Source: Sphingomonas sp. Root720
Lineage (GTDB): Bacteria > Pseudomonadota > Alphaproteobacteria > Sphingomonadales > Sphingomonadaceae
Length of the DNA: 64,000 nucleotides
Direction of reading: 5' to 3'
NCBI RefSeq assembly: GCF_001428605.1
Contig: NZ_LMID01000011.1
Coordinates: 696,704-760,703 of the forward strand
Part shown: positions 33,918 to 40,949 of the stretch, in pieces
How the letters are laid out: each line of letters begins with the position of its first letter
Position numbering within the stretch: position 1 is the first letter of the stretch
The notes under the pieces: model-generated
Database searches by the model: none
What the model saw: only the letters and a program-made list of their open reading frames with translations
What the model was told of the DNA's origin: nothing
Translations under genes and position numbers: made by a program

Positions 33918-34742
33918 ATGCCGACGACGGTCTCGCATGGTTGCGAACTACATTATGAAGTTATCGACCTCGTTGCTCCTTGGGTGGAGGAGCCCGAGAC
34001 GATCCTGTTCAACCACGGCCTCGGATCAGGAGCTGCGGCGTGGGCCGAATGGCTGCCCGCACTGGTCGATCGCTACCGCATCGTCCGCTTCGATCTGCGG
34101 GGGCATCATGGGTCGAAGAAGGGGGCAGAGGATCAGCCGGTCAGCTTCGGTATGTTGTGCGACGACAGCATCGCCGTTGCCGACGCCGCCGGGCTCGATC
34201 GCTTCCATTTCGTCGGGGAGTCGGTGGGTGGAACGATCGGGCTGATGCTCGGCATCTCGCATCCCGAACGGCTGCTGACCCTGACCGCCAGTAACGCTGC
34301 GCATCGCGGCGAGGCGATCGAGTCGATCGAGCCGTTTCGCAACTATATTGCCGAACAGGGCATGGTCGGCTGGTCCCGCGCCATGATGCCGAAACGCTTT
34401 CCCGCAGGCGCGCTCGATGCTCGGGTGGCCCGGTGGTACGAGGCGCAACAGGCCGATCTGTCGCCCAGCATATTCCTCGATACCGTCGCAGCGCTGGTGG
34501 AAGTCGATCTTTCGCCCGACCTTCCGAAGATCGCGGCGCCGGTGCTGCTGCTCCAGGGCGATCACAGTCCTTTCATCCCGGTGGGAGTGACCTGTGCGTT
34601 GGCTGCGCTGGTGCCAAACGCCCGACTGCAGATATTCGCCCATGCCCGTCACGGGCTGCCGGTTTCGCACGCGCGGTCGTCCGCCGCAGTTTTGCGCGCT
34701 TTCCTGGATTGTCGGCAGGAGCCGGGTAGAGTGTCGGCATGA
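33918..34742 (+). CDS. Alpha/beta hydrolase (3-oxoadipate enol-lactonase-like)
   Basis: 274 residues from ATG 33918 (MPTTVSHGCELHY), after GAGAGGGCG; the frame upstream is leader. It has the oxyanion HGLGSG, the nucleophile elbow GESVGG with catalytic Ser, an acid in the LLLQGDHS strand, and His in ARHGLPVSH. Architecture is that of PcaD/BphD-like hydrolases that open enol-lactones or C-C bonds. It overlaps the MFS gene start by 4 nt (ATGA). The operon hydrolase-MFS-flavin reductase is divergent from the BKACE operon, so it probably produces the acid that BKACE pathway enzymes process. Confidence 0.88.
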   Translation: MPTTVSHGCELHYEVIDLVAPWVEEPETILFNHGLGSGAAAWAEWLPALVDRYRIVRFDLRGHHGSKKGAEDQPVSFGMLCDDSIAVADAAGLDRFHFVGESVGGTIGLMLGISHPERLLTLTASNAAHRGEAIESIEPFRNYIAEQGMVGWSRAMMPKRFPAGALDARVARWYEAQQADLSPSIFLDTVAALVEVDLSPDLPKIAAPVLLLQGDHSPFIPVGVTCALAALVPNARLQIFAHARHGLPVSHARSSAAVLRAFLDCRQEPGRVSA

Positions 34743-36040
34743 TCGCGAAAACGGCGCCTGCGGGCAGCATCCGGGCGGGGCTGTATCCGCTTTTCATTCT
34801 CACCCTGGCCTATACCTGCCATTTCATCGACAGGACCGTCATCTCGATCGTGATCGAACCGCTGAAGCATGAGTTCGATCTGAACGACAGCCAGATCGGC
34901 TTCCTGAGCGGTCTCGCCTATGCGATTCCCTTCGCGATCGTCGGCATCCCGATCGGGTTGCTGATCGACCGGATCAATCGGCGCAACCTGCTCGCGACGG
35001 TCCTGACGATCTGGAGCGGCTTCACCATCCTGGTCGGGTTCGCGCGCAGCTACACGATGATCCTGGTGGCGCGGATGTGCGTCGGCATGGCCGAGGCCGG
35101 CGCAAGCCCCTCGGCCCTGTCGATGATCTCTGACATGTTCGCGCCCAACCGGCGCGCGACCGCGGTCAGCCTCTATTACCTCAGCGTCGCCTTCGGCACC
35201 GGGGGCAGCTTCATTATCGGTGGCGTGGTCGCGGCCCATTATGGCTGGCGGGCGGCCTTCTGGGTCGCGGGCGTGCCGGGCTTGCTGCTCGCGTTGCTCA
35301 TGGTGCTGACCATGCGCGAACCGAAGCGCGGTGCCATGGACATGGCAGCCGATACCCCGCCGCCACCGATGGGCGCCGGACAGGCCTGGCGCTTCGCGCG
35401 CCGGCAGGCCGCCCTGCTGCACATCAGCGTAGGCATGATCATTTCGAACCTGGTGCTGTCGTCCTTCCTCGTCTGGATCGCCTCGTTCCTGATCCGGGAG
35501 CATGGCTTCGACATCAAGGGTGCCGGGTTGATGGTCGGGATCGGCGCGGGCCTGTTCGGTTCGATCGGATCGGCTCTCGGCGGTTCGCTCGCCGACAAGC
35601 TGACCCGCGGGCGACCGGCCCGGCTGGCGTTGGCTCCGGCCCTCGTCGCGCTGTGCGTGGGACCGATCACGGCCGCCATGGTCCTGTCGAACGGTACGAC
35701 CGGCGCCGTTGTCGCGATGATGGTGCTGGCGATGTTCCTCAATGCCCATTTCGGTCCGGCCTACAGCCTGGTGCTCAGCCTTTCGGCCTCGCCGATGCGC
35801 GGCGTTTCCATGTCGGCGCTTCAGGTGGCCACGAACCTGTTGAGCTTCGGATTCGGGCCGTTGCTGGTCGGCGGCCTTAGCGACGTCATCGGCGGGGCGC
35901 ATTCGCTCAAATATTCGATTCTGATCGTGTCGATGCTGAGCCTGTGGGCGAGCCTGCATTATGTTCTCGGCTCGCGGTCGGTGGATGCTGGCCTAGCGCG
36001 CGTGAGCGCCTGCCACGAAGGCACATTGGCGGATGGCTGA
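34739..36040 (+). CDS. MFS transporter (sugar acid / aromatic acid-type)
   Basis: 433 residues with 12 predicted membrane segments. The MFS loop 2-3 motif appears as GLLIDRINRRNLL, with the segment RMCVGMAEAGASPSALSMISDMF in TM4 and R-GRPARL in the central loop. It most resembles the spinster/phthalate-like MFS group common in sphingomonads. It should move a small organic acid across the inner membrane by proton symport, complementing the outer-membrane TonB receptors. The start overlaps the hydrolase by 4 nt and its end overlaps the flavin reductase by 8 nt. Confidence 0.9.
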   Translation: MIAKTAPAGSIRAGLYPLFILTLAYTCHFIDRTVISIVIEPLKHEFDLNDSQIGFLSGLAYAIPFAIVGIPIGLLIDRINRRNLLATVLTIWSGFTILVGFARSYTMILVARMCVGMAEAGASPSALSMISDMFAPNRRATAVSLYYLSVAFGTGGSFIIGGVVAAHYGWRAAFWVAGVPGLLLALLMVLTMREPKRGAMDMAADTPPPPMGAGQAWRFARRQAALLHISVGMIISNLVLSSFLVWIASFLIREHGFDIKGAGLMVGIGAGLFGSIGSALGGSLADKLTRGRPARLALAPALVALCVGPITAAMVLSNGTTGAVVAMMVLAMFLNAHFGPAYSLVLSLSASPMRGVSMSALQVATNLLSFGFGPLLVGGLSDVIGGAHSLKYSILIVSMLSLWASLHYVLGSRSVDAGLARVSACHEGTLADG

Positions 36041-36653
36041 TCCCTATTTCTATGCGGTAGAGGACGGCCATGACCTGATCGCGAGCCCGCTGCGCGCGAT
36101 CATCGCACCGCGTCCGATCGCTTGGGTCTCGACGGTGTCGGCCGCGGGCGTCGTCAATCTCGCGCCCTACAGTTTCTTCAACATGATCAGCGAACGGCCG
36201 CCGATGCTGGTAATCGGCAGCGACGGCTGGAAGGATACGGTCGCCAACATCGATGCCACGGGCGAGTTTGTGGTCAACAGCGTCGGGCGTCCGATGGCGG
36301 AGCAGATGAACCTGACCTCGCTGTCCTATCCGGAAGGCAGCAGCGAGGCGGCGGAGGCGGGAATCGCGCTCGCGCCCAGCCGGCTGGTGCGCGCGCCCCG
36401 CGTCGCCGGGGCGCCAGCATCGCTCGAATGCCGACTGATCGGCATCGATCGGATGGTGGACATAGACGGCGCGCCGACGGCGACCCGGCTGATCAAGGGG
36501 CAGATTGTCGGGGTTCACATCGCCGCCCACGCCTTGCGCGATGGTCGTTACGATGCGTTGGCGGCCAAGGCGATCGGACGTTGCGGATATCGTGGTGATT
36601 ATTTCGAGGTTTCTCAGATGTTTGAAATGATCCGGCCGGGTTCGCCCCCTTGA
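36033..36653 (+). CDS. Flavin reductase family protein
   Basis: 206 residues of the flavin reductase-like domain (FMN-binding split barrel): ASPLRAIIAPRPIAWVSTV, then LAPYSFFNMISERPPMLVIG, the flavin phosphate and isoalloxazine contacts, and TGEFVVN. This subgroup (DIM6/NTAB) includes NAD(P)H:flavin oxidoreductases that feed two-component monooxygenases, although no flavin monooxygenase is nearby. It overlaps the MFS gene by 8 nt. It could serve a distant monooxygenase or act directly on a substrate. Confidence 0.85.
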   Translation: MADPYFYAVEDGHDLIASPLRAIIAPRPIAWVSTVSAAGVVNLAPYSFFNMISERPPMLVIGSDGWKDTVANIDATGEFVVNSVGRPMAEQMNLTSLSYPEGSSEAAEAGIALAPSRLVRAPRVAGAPASLECRLIGIDRMVDIDGAPTATRLIKGQIVGVHIAAHALRDGRYDALAAKAIGRCGYRGDYFEVSQMFEMIRPGSPP

Positions 36654-36662
36654 TTGCAGGGA

Positions 36663-36679
36663 CGCAAAACATGTCCGCA
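36663..36679. promoter_or_regulatory. LysR-type operator candidate, site F (before TonB receptor 3)
   Basis: CGCAAAACATGTCCGCA, matching TGCRAA-N5-TTSGCA at 15 of 17 positions if the first base and one arm base are relaxed. It lies 131 nt before the receptor start and just after the flavin reductase gene. Confidence 0.5.
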
Positions 36680-36810
36680 AAACTGCGAGCAATTTGGCCT
36701 TGATCGATCGAGGCGTGTGAGAGACGGTCTCGACCATCGAAGATTTGCACCGGCGCCCCACAGATGAGCGACCGGCCGTGGAAACATAAAAATCCTGATC
36801 GGAGGGGAAG

Positions 36811-39246
36811 ATGAAGAAGATATCGCTGCTTGCCAGCTCGGTGGCGTGCGTCCTGAGCACGTCGGGATTTGCCCAGACGATCGATAGTGCCGCGACGACT
36901 GCGCCGCAGGCTTCCGAAACCGATTCCGGACTTGGCGAAATCGTCGTGACCGCGACCCGCCGCGCGACCAACCTTCAGGAGACACCAATCGCGGTGTCGG
37001 CTATCGACCAGGCTGCGATCAACAGCGCCGCACCGCGTGACATCGGCGATCTCGCCCGGTTCGTTCCCAATTTCTCGGCGGCGAAGATCACGGGCTTCAA
37101 CGCGGCGTCCTTCGCTATCCGTGGCACCAGCCAGACCAGCATCCTCGTCTATAACGAGCCGCCCGTCGCGGTGGTGGTGGACGATTTCGTTGTGCCGCAT
37201 GTGCAGAGCCAGTTGCTCGATACGTTCGACCTCGAACAGCTCGAAGTGCTGCGCGGTCCGCAGGGCACGTTGTTCGGCAAGAACACCACCGGCGGCGCGG
37301 TCGTAGTCCATACCAAGAAACCGAGCCTGACTGAGTTCGGCGCGCAGGTGCAGGCGCAATATGGCAGCTTCAACAACCGCCAGCTTCAAGCGGCGATCAA
37401 CGTCCCGATCGTTGATGACAGGCTCGGCCTGCGTCTGGTGGGAAGTTGGGGCAAGTCCGACGGCTATATGCGGCTTGGTGCCTGCTATGGCCCGATTACG
37501 CCGGTCGGTACCTCTCCCTTCGCCGGGCAGACGGGTTGTGGCAGCGGCAAGCGGCATGGCGGCGAAGACGCCTTCTACGGCCGCGCCAAGCTGCTGTGGG
37601 AACCAACCGACAATATCCGGGCGTTGCTGCAATATGAGCGGGTTCGCGACCATTCGGATACGCCGGTCCAGGTCAACGAGACACCAATCGGCGATCCGGC
37701 CTTCACGATGAACCGGTTGGGCTTCACCCAGGATGCGGGCGATCCGATCAAGAATGGCGGCCTGACCCTGCGCAGCGATGCGCTGATCGACATGGACAAG
37801 GGGCAGCGCGTCTTCATCGACGGCTATTATCTGAACGTCGATTGGGACGTGCCTTTCGGCACCTTCTCCTCGGTCACCGGCCACCGCAAGCAGCGCTCGC
37901 GCCTGCCGCAGAGTTCGATCCCGGAAAATGCGCCGCTGTCGCTGTTCGACTATGATCGCCAAGACAACCGCCGTACCTGGCAGCAGGAATGGCGCTTCGC
38001 ATCGAAGCTGGAGGGCCCGTTCCAATTCGTCGCGGGCGCCTTCTACCAGCATGACAGCGTCGATTATTGCGTTGCCCAGGTGCTGGGTTACCAGGACCTG
38101 CTCGGCCAGACGACGCCCTATGGCGCCTATAACGACAATCCGCTCGTGCTGTGCAGCAAACAACGGGCACGCAGCTATGCCGGCTATATCGAGGGCAATT
38201 ACGAGATCACCGATCGCCTGACCCTGACGGCGGGCGCGCGCTACACCAATGAGCGTAAATTCTGGGCGGGCCGCCATCAGATCTTCGTCCAGATGCTGAG
38301 CGGGGTGTCCGATCCGGGCTTCACCTGGCGGCAGCTTGGAAACCTGCTCGACGCCGGCGATTTTGAGCGCTTTCCCTTCGCGGTGCTAAGCGATCGACGG
38401 ACCTGGAAACAGGCCACCTGGCGTGGCAGCCTGTCTTACAAGGTCAATGACGACGTCTTCTCTTATTTCACCTATTCGCGCGGTTTCAAGAGTGGTGCCT
38501 ATGGCGACTCCCCTGGCAGTTCGGGCGCGCCGCTGGTTCCCGCCCAGATCAAACCGACCAACCCGGAGACCGCCGACTCCTTCGAACTTGGCGTCAAGGC
38601 GGAGGCATTCGACCGGCGGCTCCGATTCAACCTCGCGGGCTTCCACGTTACCTATAAGGATGCCCAACGTCAGGTGGTCGTGCCTGTGACCCGGCCCAAC
38701 GGCACGCTGTTCCAGGAAACCCGCTTCTTCAATGCGGCCAAGGCGATCGTTAAAGGTATAGAGGCCGAAGCGACCGCAATCCCGGTCGAGGGGCTGACCC
38801 TGCGCGGCATCCTTGGCTATCAGGAGGGCAAATATAAGGAGTTCGCTAGCCCGGTGCCGACCGGCCGCAACCTCGCCGATACGGCGCTGGCGCGTACGCC
38901 AAAATGGCAGGCGACGGGCGGCATCAACTATGCGCTGCCGGTGGGCGATGTCGGCAAGGTCGTCTTCGACGCCTCTGTCGCGCATGAAAGCCGCAACCTG
39001 TTCACGCTTGATGTGCGTGTGCCCACCAACGACGCCTATCTCGATGCGCACACGCTGATCAACGGATCGATCGGCTTCACTGATGCCGGCGAGCGCTATC
39101 AGGTTCGCATCATCGGACGGAACCTGGGTAACCAGCGCTATCGCACGGGGTCACAGACGGTCGGCAGCCTGTTCCGCTACTCGATCTACGGCGAGCCGCG
39201 CTATTATGGTCTGGAAATCGGCGTGAAGTTCGGGGGCGCACGCTAG
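36811..39246 (+). CDS. TonB-dependent outer-membrane receptor 3
   Basis: 811 residues from ATG 36811, after GGAGGGG. Signal peptide (KKISLLASSVACVLSTSGFA), TonB-box-like EIVVTATRRATNLQETP, plug motifs IRGTSQTS and LEVLRGPQGTLFGKNTTGG, and a barrel ending in YYGLEIGVKFGGAR. It is a clear paralogue of receptor 2 (19398), including the unusual cysteine pairs around CYGP and TGCG in an early barrel loop and CVAQVLGY further on. The presence of both in one block suggests duplication or two related substrates. Terminator-like hairpin at 39316 follows. Confidence 0.93.
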   Translation: MKKISLLASSVACVLSTSGFAQTIDSAATTAPQASETDSGLGEIVVTATRRATNLQETPIAVSAIDQAAINSAAPRDIGDLARFVPNFSAAKITGFNAASFAIRGTSQTSILVYNEPPVAVVVDDFVVPHVQSQLLDTFDLEQLEVLRGPQGTLFGKNTTGGAVVVHTKKPSLTEFGAQVQAQYGSFNNRQLQAAINVPIVDDRLGLRLVGSWGKSDGYMRLGACYGPITPVGTSPFAGQTGCGSGKRHGGEDAFYGRAKLLWEPTDNIRALLQYERVRDHSDTPVQVNETPIGDPAFTMNRLGFTQDAGDPIKNGGLTLRSDALIDMDKGQRVFIDGYYLNVDWDVPFGTFSSVTGHRKQRSRLPQSSIPENAPLSLFDYDRQDNRRTWQQEWRFASKLEGPFQFVAGAFYQHDSVDYCVAQVLGYQDLLGQTTPYGAYNDNPLVLCSKQRARSYAGYIEGNYEITDRLTLTAGARYTNERKFWAGRHQIFVQMLSGVSDPGFTWRQLGNLLDAGDFERFPFAVLSDRRTWKQATWRGSLSYKVNDDVFSYFTYSRGFKSGAYGDSPGSSGAPLVPAQIKPTNPETADSFELGVKAEAFDRRLRFNLAGFHVTYKDAQRQVVVPVTRPNGTLFQETRFFNAAKAIVKGIEAEATAIPVEGLTLRGILGYQEGKYKEFASPVPTGRNLADTALARTPKWQATGGINYALPVGDVGKVVFDASVAHESRNLFTLDVRVPTNDAYLDAHTLINGSIGFTDAGERYQVRIIGRNLGNQRYRTGSQTVGSLFRYSIYGEPRYYGLEIGVKFGGAR

Positions 39247-39315
39247 AAAAATTTAAAGACCGATCTAAATCAAAGGCGAGTTCCAACTGTCATTAGAGAA
39301 TATATTTTTTCTAAC

Positions 39316-39348
39316 GGGGAGGGCGTCGGAGCTCTCCCCTCGGTTTTT
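39316..39348 (+). terminator. Rho-independent terminator after TonB receptor 3
   Basis: GGGGAG (39316-39321) pairs with CTCCCC (39334-39339) around a GC-rich 12-nt loop, followed after TCGG by five T residues (39344-39348). It lies 70 nt after the receptor stop and closes the catabolic block. Confidence 0.7.
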
Positions 39349-39419
39349 CCTGTAGTTCCGCGCTGCGTTCCGAAGGGCCCCGCCTTGGAAGAAGGGGATT
39401 CCGGAGGTCGAGGCGGCCT

Positions 39420-39826
39420 CTAAATACCTCCCACCGGGTCTATCTCAAGCATTCGATCGGGGAACAGGCCTCTCAGAAACGACCATCTATTTGAAGGGAG
39501 GACCTGACCGCTTTGCGCCCTTATTAAGTTGGAAAACCCGGCGCGGGAGCGTTTGGGGTGTGCTCCACGGCAGACGCGAGCGGCGTTCCGCGCCGGACAG
39601 ACCAGTGCCTGCCTTGCCACGGGGATGATCTTGGCCATTTTCCGCAAGTTCTGTGCTGCGGCGGCCAGGTGGAACTCGTCTCTTGCGCCATTTGGCCCTC
39701 ACAGGGCCAGGCGATCCAGCTTCAGGATGCGCTGAGGTGGGCGAACAGCATCTCAACCTTCTTCCGCTGGTGGGCGATATCGCGGGCTAGGTCGCGCGCG
39801 CCTTGGTGGATTGACCGGACAAGCTT
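39420..39826 (-). pseudogene. Transposase C-terminal remnant (IS1182/IS5-like DDE family)
   Basis: On the minus strand, pieces read RSIHQGARDLARD, then HQRKKVEMLFAHL, then in another frame LKLDRLAL, a stop, GPNGARDEFHLAA and QNLRKMAKIIPVARQA. This is the well-known C-terminal block of IS1182/IS5-type transposases (KKVEMLFAHLKRILKLDRLRLRG), with a frameshift near 39735, an internal stop and a small deletion before HQRKK. Terminal inverted repeats could not be identified. Downstream to 39420 the frame stays open as nonsense. It is fused directly to the truncated DUF2924 gene. Confidence 0.75.
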
Positions 39827-39974
39827 GGTCCCCGGCTTCATCGAGCGGTCCTTCGAGGTCGCGACCCAGGCCAAGCGGCATCAGCTGACCCTTGTGATAT
39901 TTGCGCCATTCGGTGCGGAGCTGGGCCTGCGGCAATGTAGCGAGCCCGGCCAGCTGGTCGTCGATCGCGGCCAT
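39827..39974 (-). pseudogene. DUF2924 family protein, truncated (copy 2)
   Basis: Starts at ATG 39974 with MAAIDDQLAGLATLPQ, then QLRTEWRKYHKGQLMPLGLGRDL, matching copy 1 at 14263-14708. After LGRDL about 40 residues are deleted, and a shifted frame continues with KPGTKLVR, the later DUF2924 segment, before running into transposase sequence. Start overlaps the DUF3489 stop by one base, as in copy 1. No recombinase remains downstream. Confidence 0.75.
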
Positions 39975-40219
39975 CAGTGGGCCAGCCGATAGCTGGTCTC
40001 GCCGGTGCGGCGGGTTTCCTTGAGAAGCTCCTGCTTCTTGCGGATCCCCGACAGGAAGGAGCGGGCGCTATGCGGCTGCCAGTGGGGGGCCTCCATGATT
40101 TCAGTGAGCGTGGCGCCGCGATTGCGCGACAGCAGCTTGGTGACGGTGGCGGCCTTGGACGGTCGGGCAGGGATGGGGGCAGCGGGCGCGACTTCGGTGG
40201 GCTGCGGGATATCTTCCAT
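39974..40219 (-). CDS. DUF3489 family protein (copy 2)
   Basis: 81 residues from ATG 40219, eight bases after GAGGAG. It has a proline/alanine-rich N-terminus (MEDIPQPTEVAPAAPIPAR) then KAATVTKLLSRNRGATLTEI, MEAPHWQPHSARSFLSG and IRKKQELLKETRRTG. The domain looks like a small winged helix. The protein is intact and nearly identical in its C-terminal 60 residues to the decayed copy 1. Function is unknown; these proteins precede DUF2924 and large serine recombinases in alphaproteobacterial mobile regions. Confidence 0.75.
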   Translation of the reverse strand: MEDIPQPTEVAPAAPIPARPSKAATVTKLLSRNRGATLTEIMEAPHWQPHSARSFLSGIRKKQELLKETRRTGETSYRLAH

Positions 40220-40439
40220 GGTGGTTCTCCTCGGGATCGCGTGATTGCGCCCCACCACCAAGAGCCCCGTCGGTCGGACCGATCGGGGCAGTGCGGCCCA
40301 CTTCCGGGGCCGCGATTCACCAACAGCCATAGTGCTCAGTTTTGGACCGAAGTCGAGTGGATCGTCGGATGCCCGATCAGGCGTATGAGTACGAAGCAGG
40401 CTGTGACGGACTCGACGATTTTACCAAACAATACTCGGG

Positions 40440-40949
40440 CTAAATCTCGGGTGTCGCCGATACACACTGCCGGAGCTTCGTGATGATGGTGTCGGCATCG
40501 GTCGCATCGGAGAAATGGAGCATATAGTCGCCAGTCGGGCCAATGAGATAGGCGATCGCGGTATGGGCGATCTGGTAGTCGTCCGAGTCCGCGCGGATTT
40601 CTTTGCGTTGAGCAAAAATCCGGAAGGCGGACTTCGCTGCGTCGATGGCCGGCTGGGGACCGGTCAATCCCAAGAAGCGCGGATAGCCGGCTTCCAGATA
40701 GGCACGCATCGTTTCCGGCGTATCCCTGTCCGGATCGACCGTGATGTAGAGCGGAGCGATGCGCGCGGCCAAGGGGCCGAGCCTGTCCAGTACGGTCGAC
40801 AGCTTCGCCAAGGCGCGCGGGCAGACGACCTTGCAAGAGGTGAAACCAAAATAGACCAGCATATAGCGGCCACGAAAATCCTGTTCGCTCACGTGCCGAC
40901 CATGATGGTCGACGAGCGCAAAGCCGGGGCTGTCGGGTGCCCCTACCAT
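40440..40949 (-). CDS. SCO1/SenC-like (thioredoxin-fold) protein
   Basis: 169 residues. It shows the SCO fold: FALVDHHGRHVSEQDFRGRYMLVYFGF, then TSCKVVCP with the CxxxC copper/thiol motif, LYITVDPDRDTPE, and the conserved His in QIAHTAIAYLIGP. No signal peptide or membrane anchor is present, unlike most SCO proteins, which are periplasmic copper chaperones for cytochrome oxidase. Its ATG overlaps the stop of the LDI-like gene by 7 nt, so the two are translationally coupled. That suggests a job linked to that enzyme, perhaps thiol reduction, rather than respiration. Upstream to 40219 is the DUF3489 leader, with no gene. Confidence 0.85.
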   Translation of the reverse strand: MVGAPDSPGFALVDHHGRHVSEQDFRGRYMLVYFGFTSCKVVCPRALAKLSTVLDRLGPLAARIAPLYITVDPDRDTPETMRAYLEAGYPRFLGLTGPQPAIDAAKSAFRIFAQRKEIRADSDDYQIAHTAIAYLIGPTGDYMLHFSDATDADTIITKLRQCVSATPEI

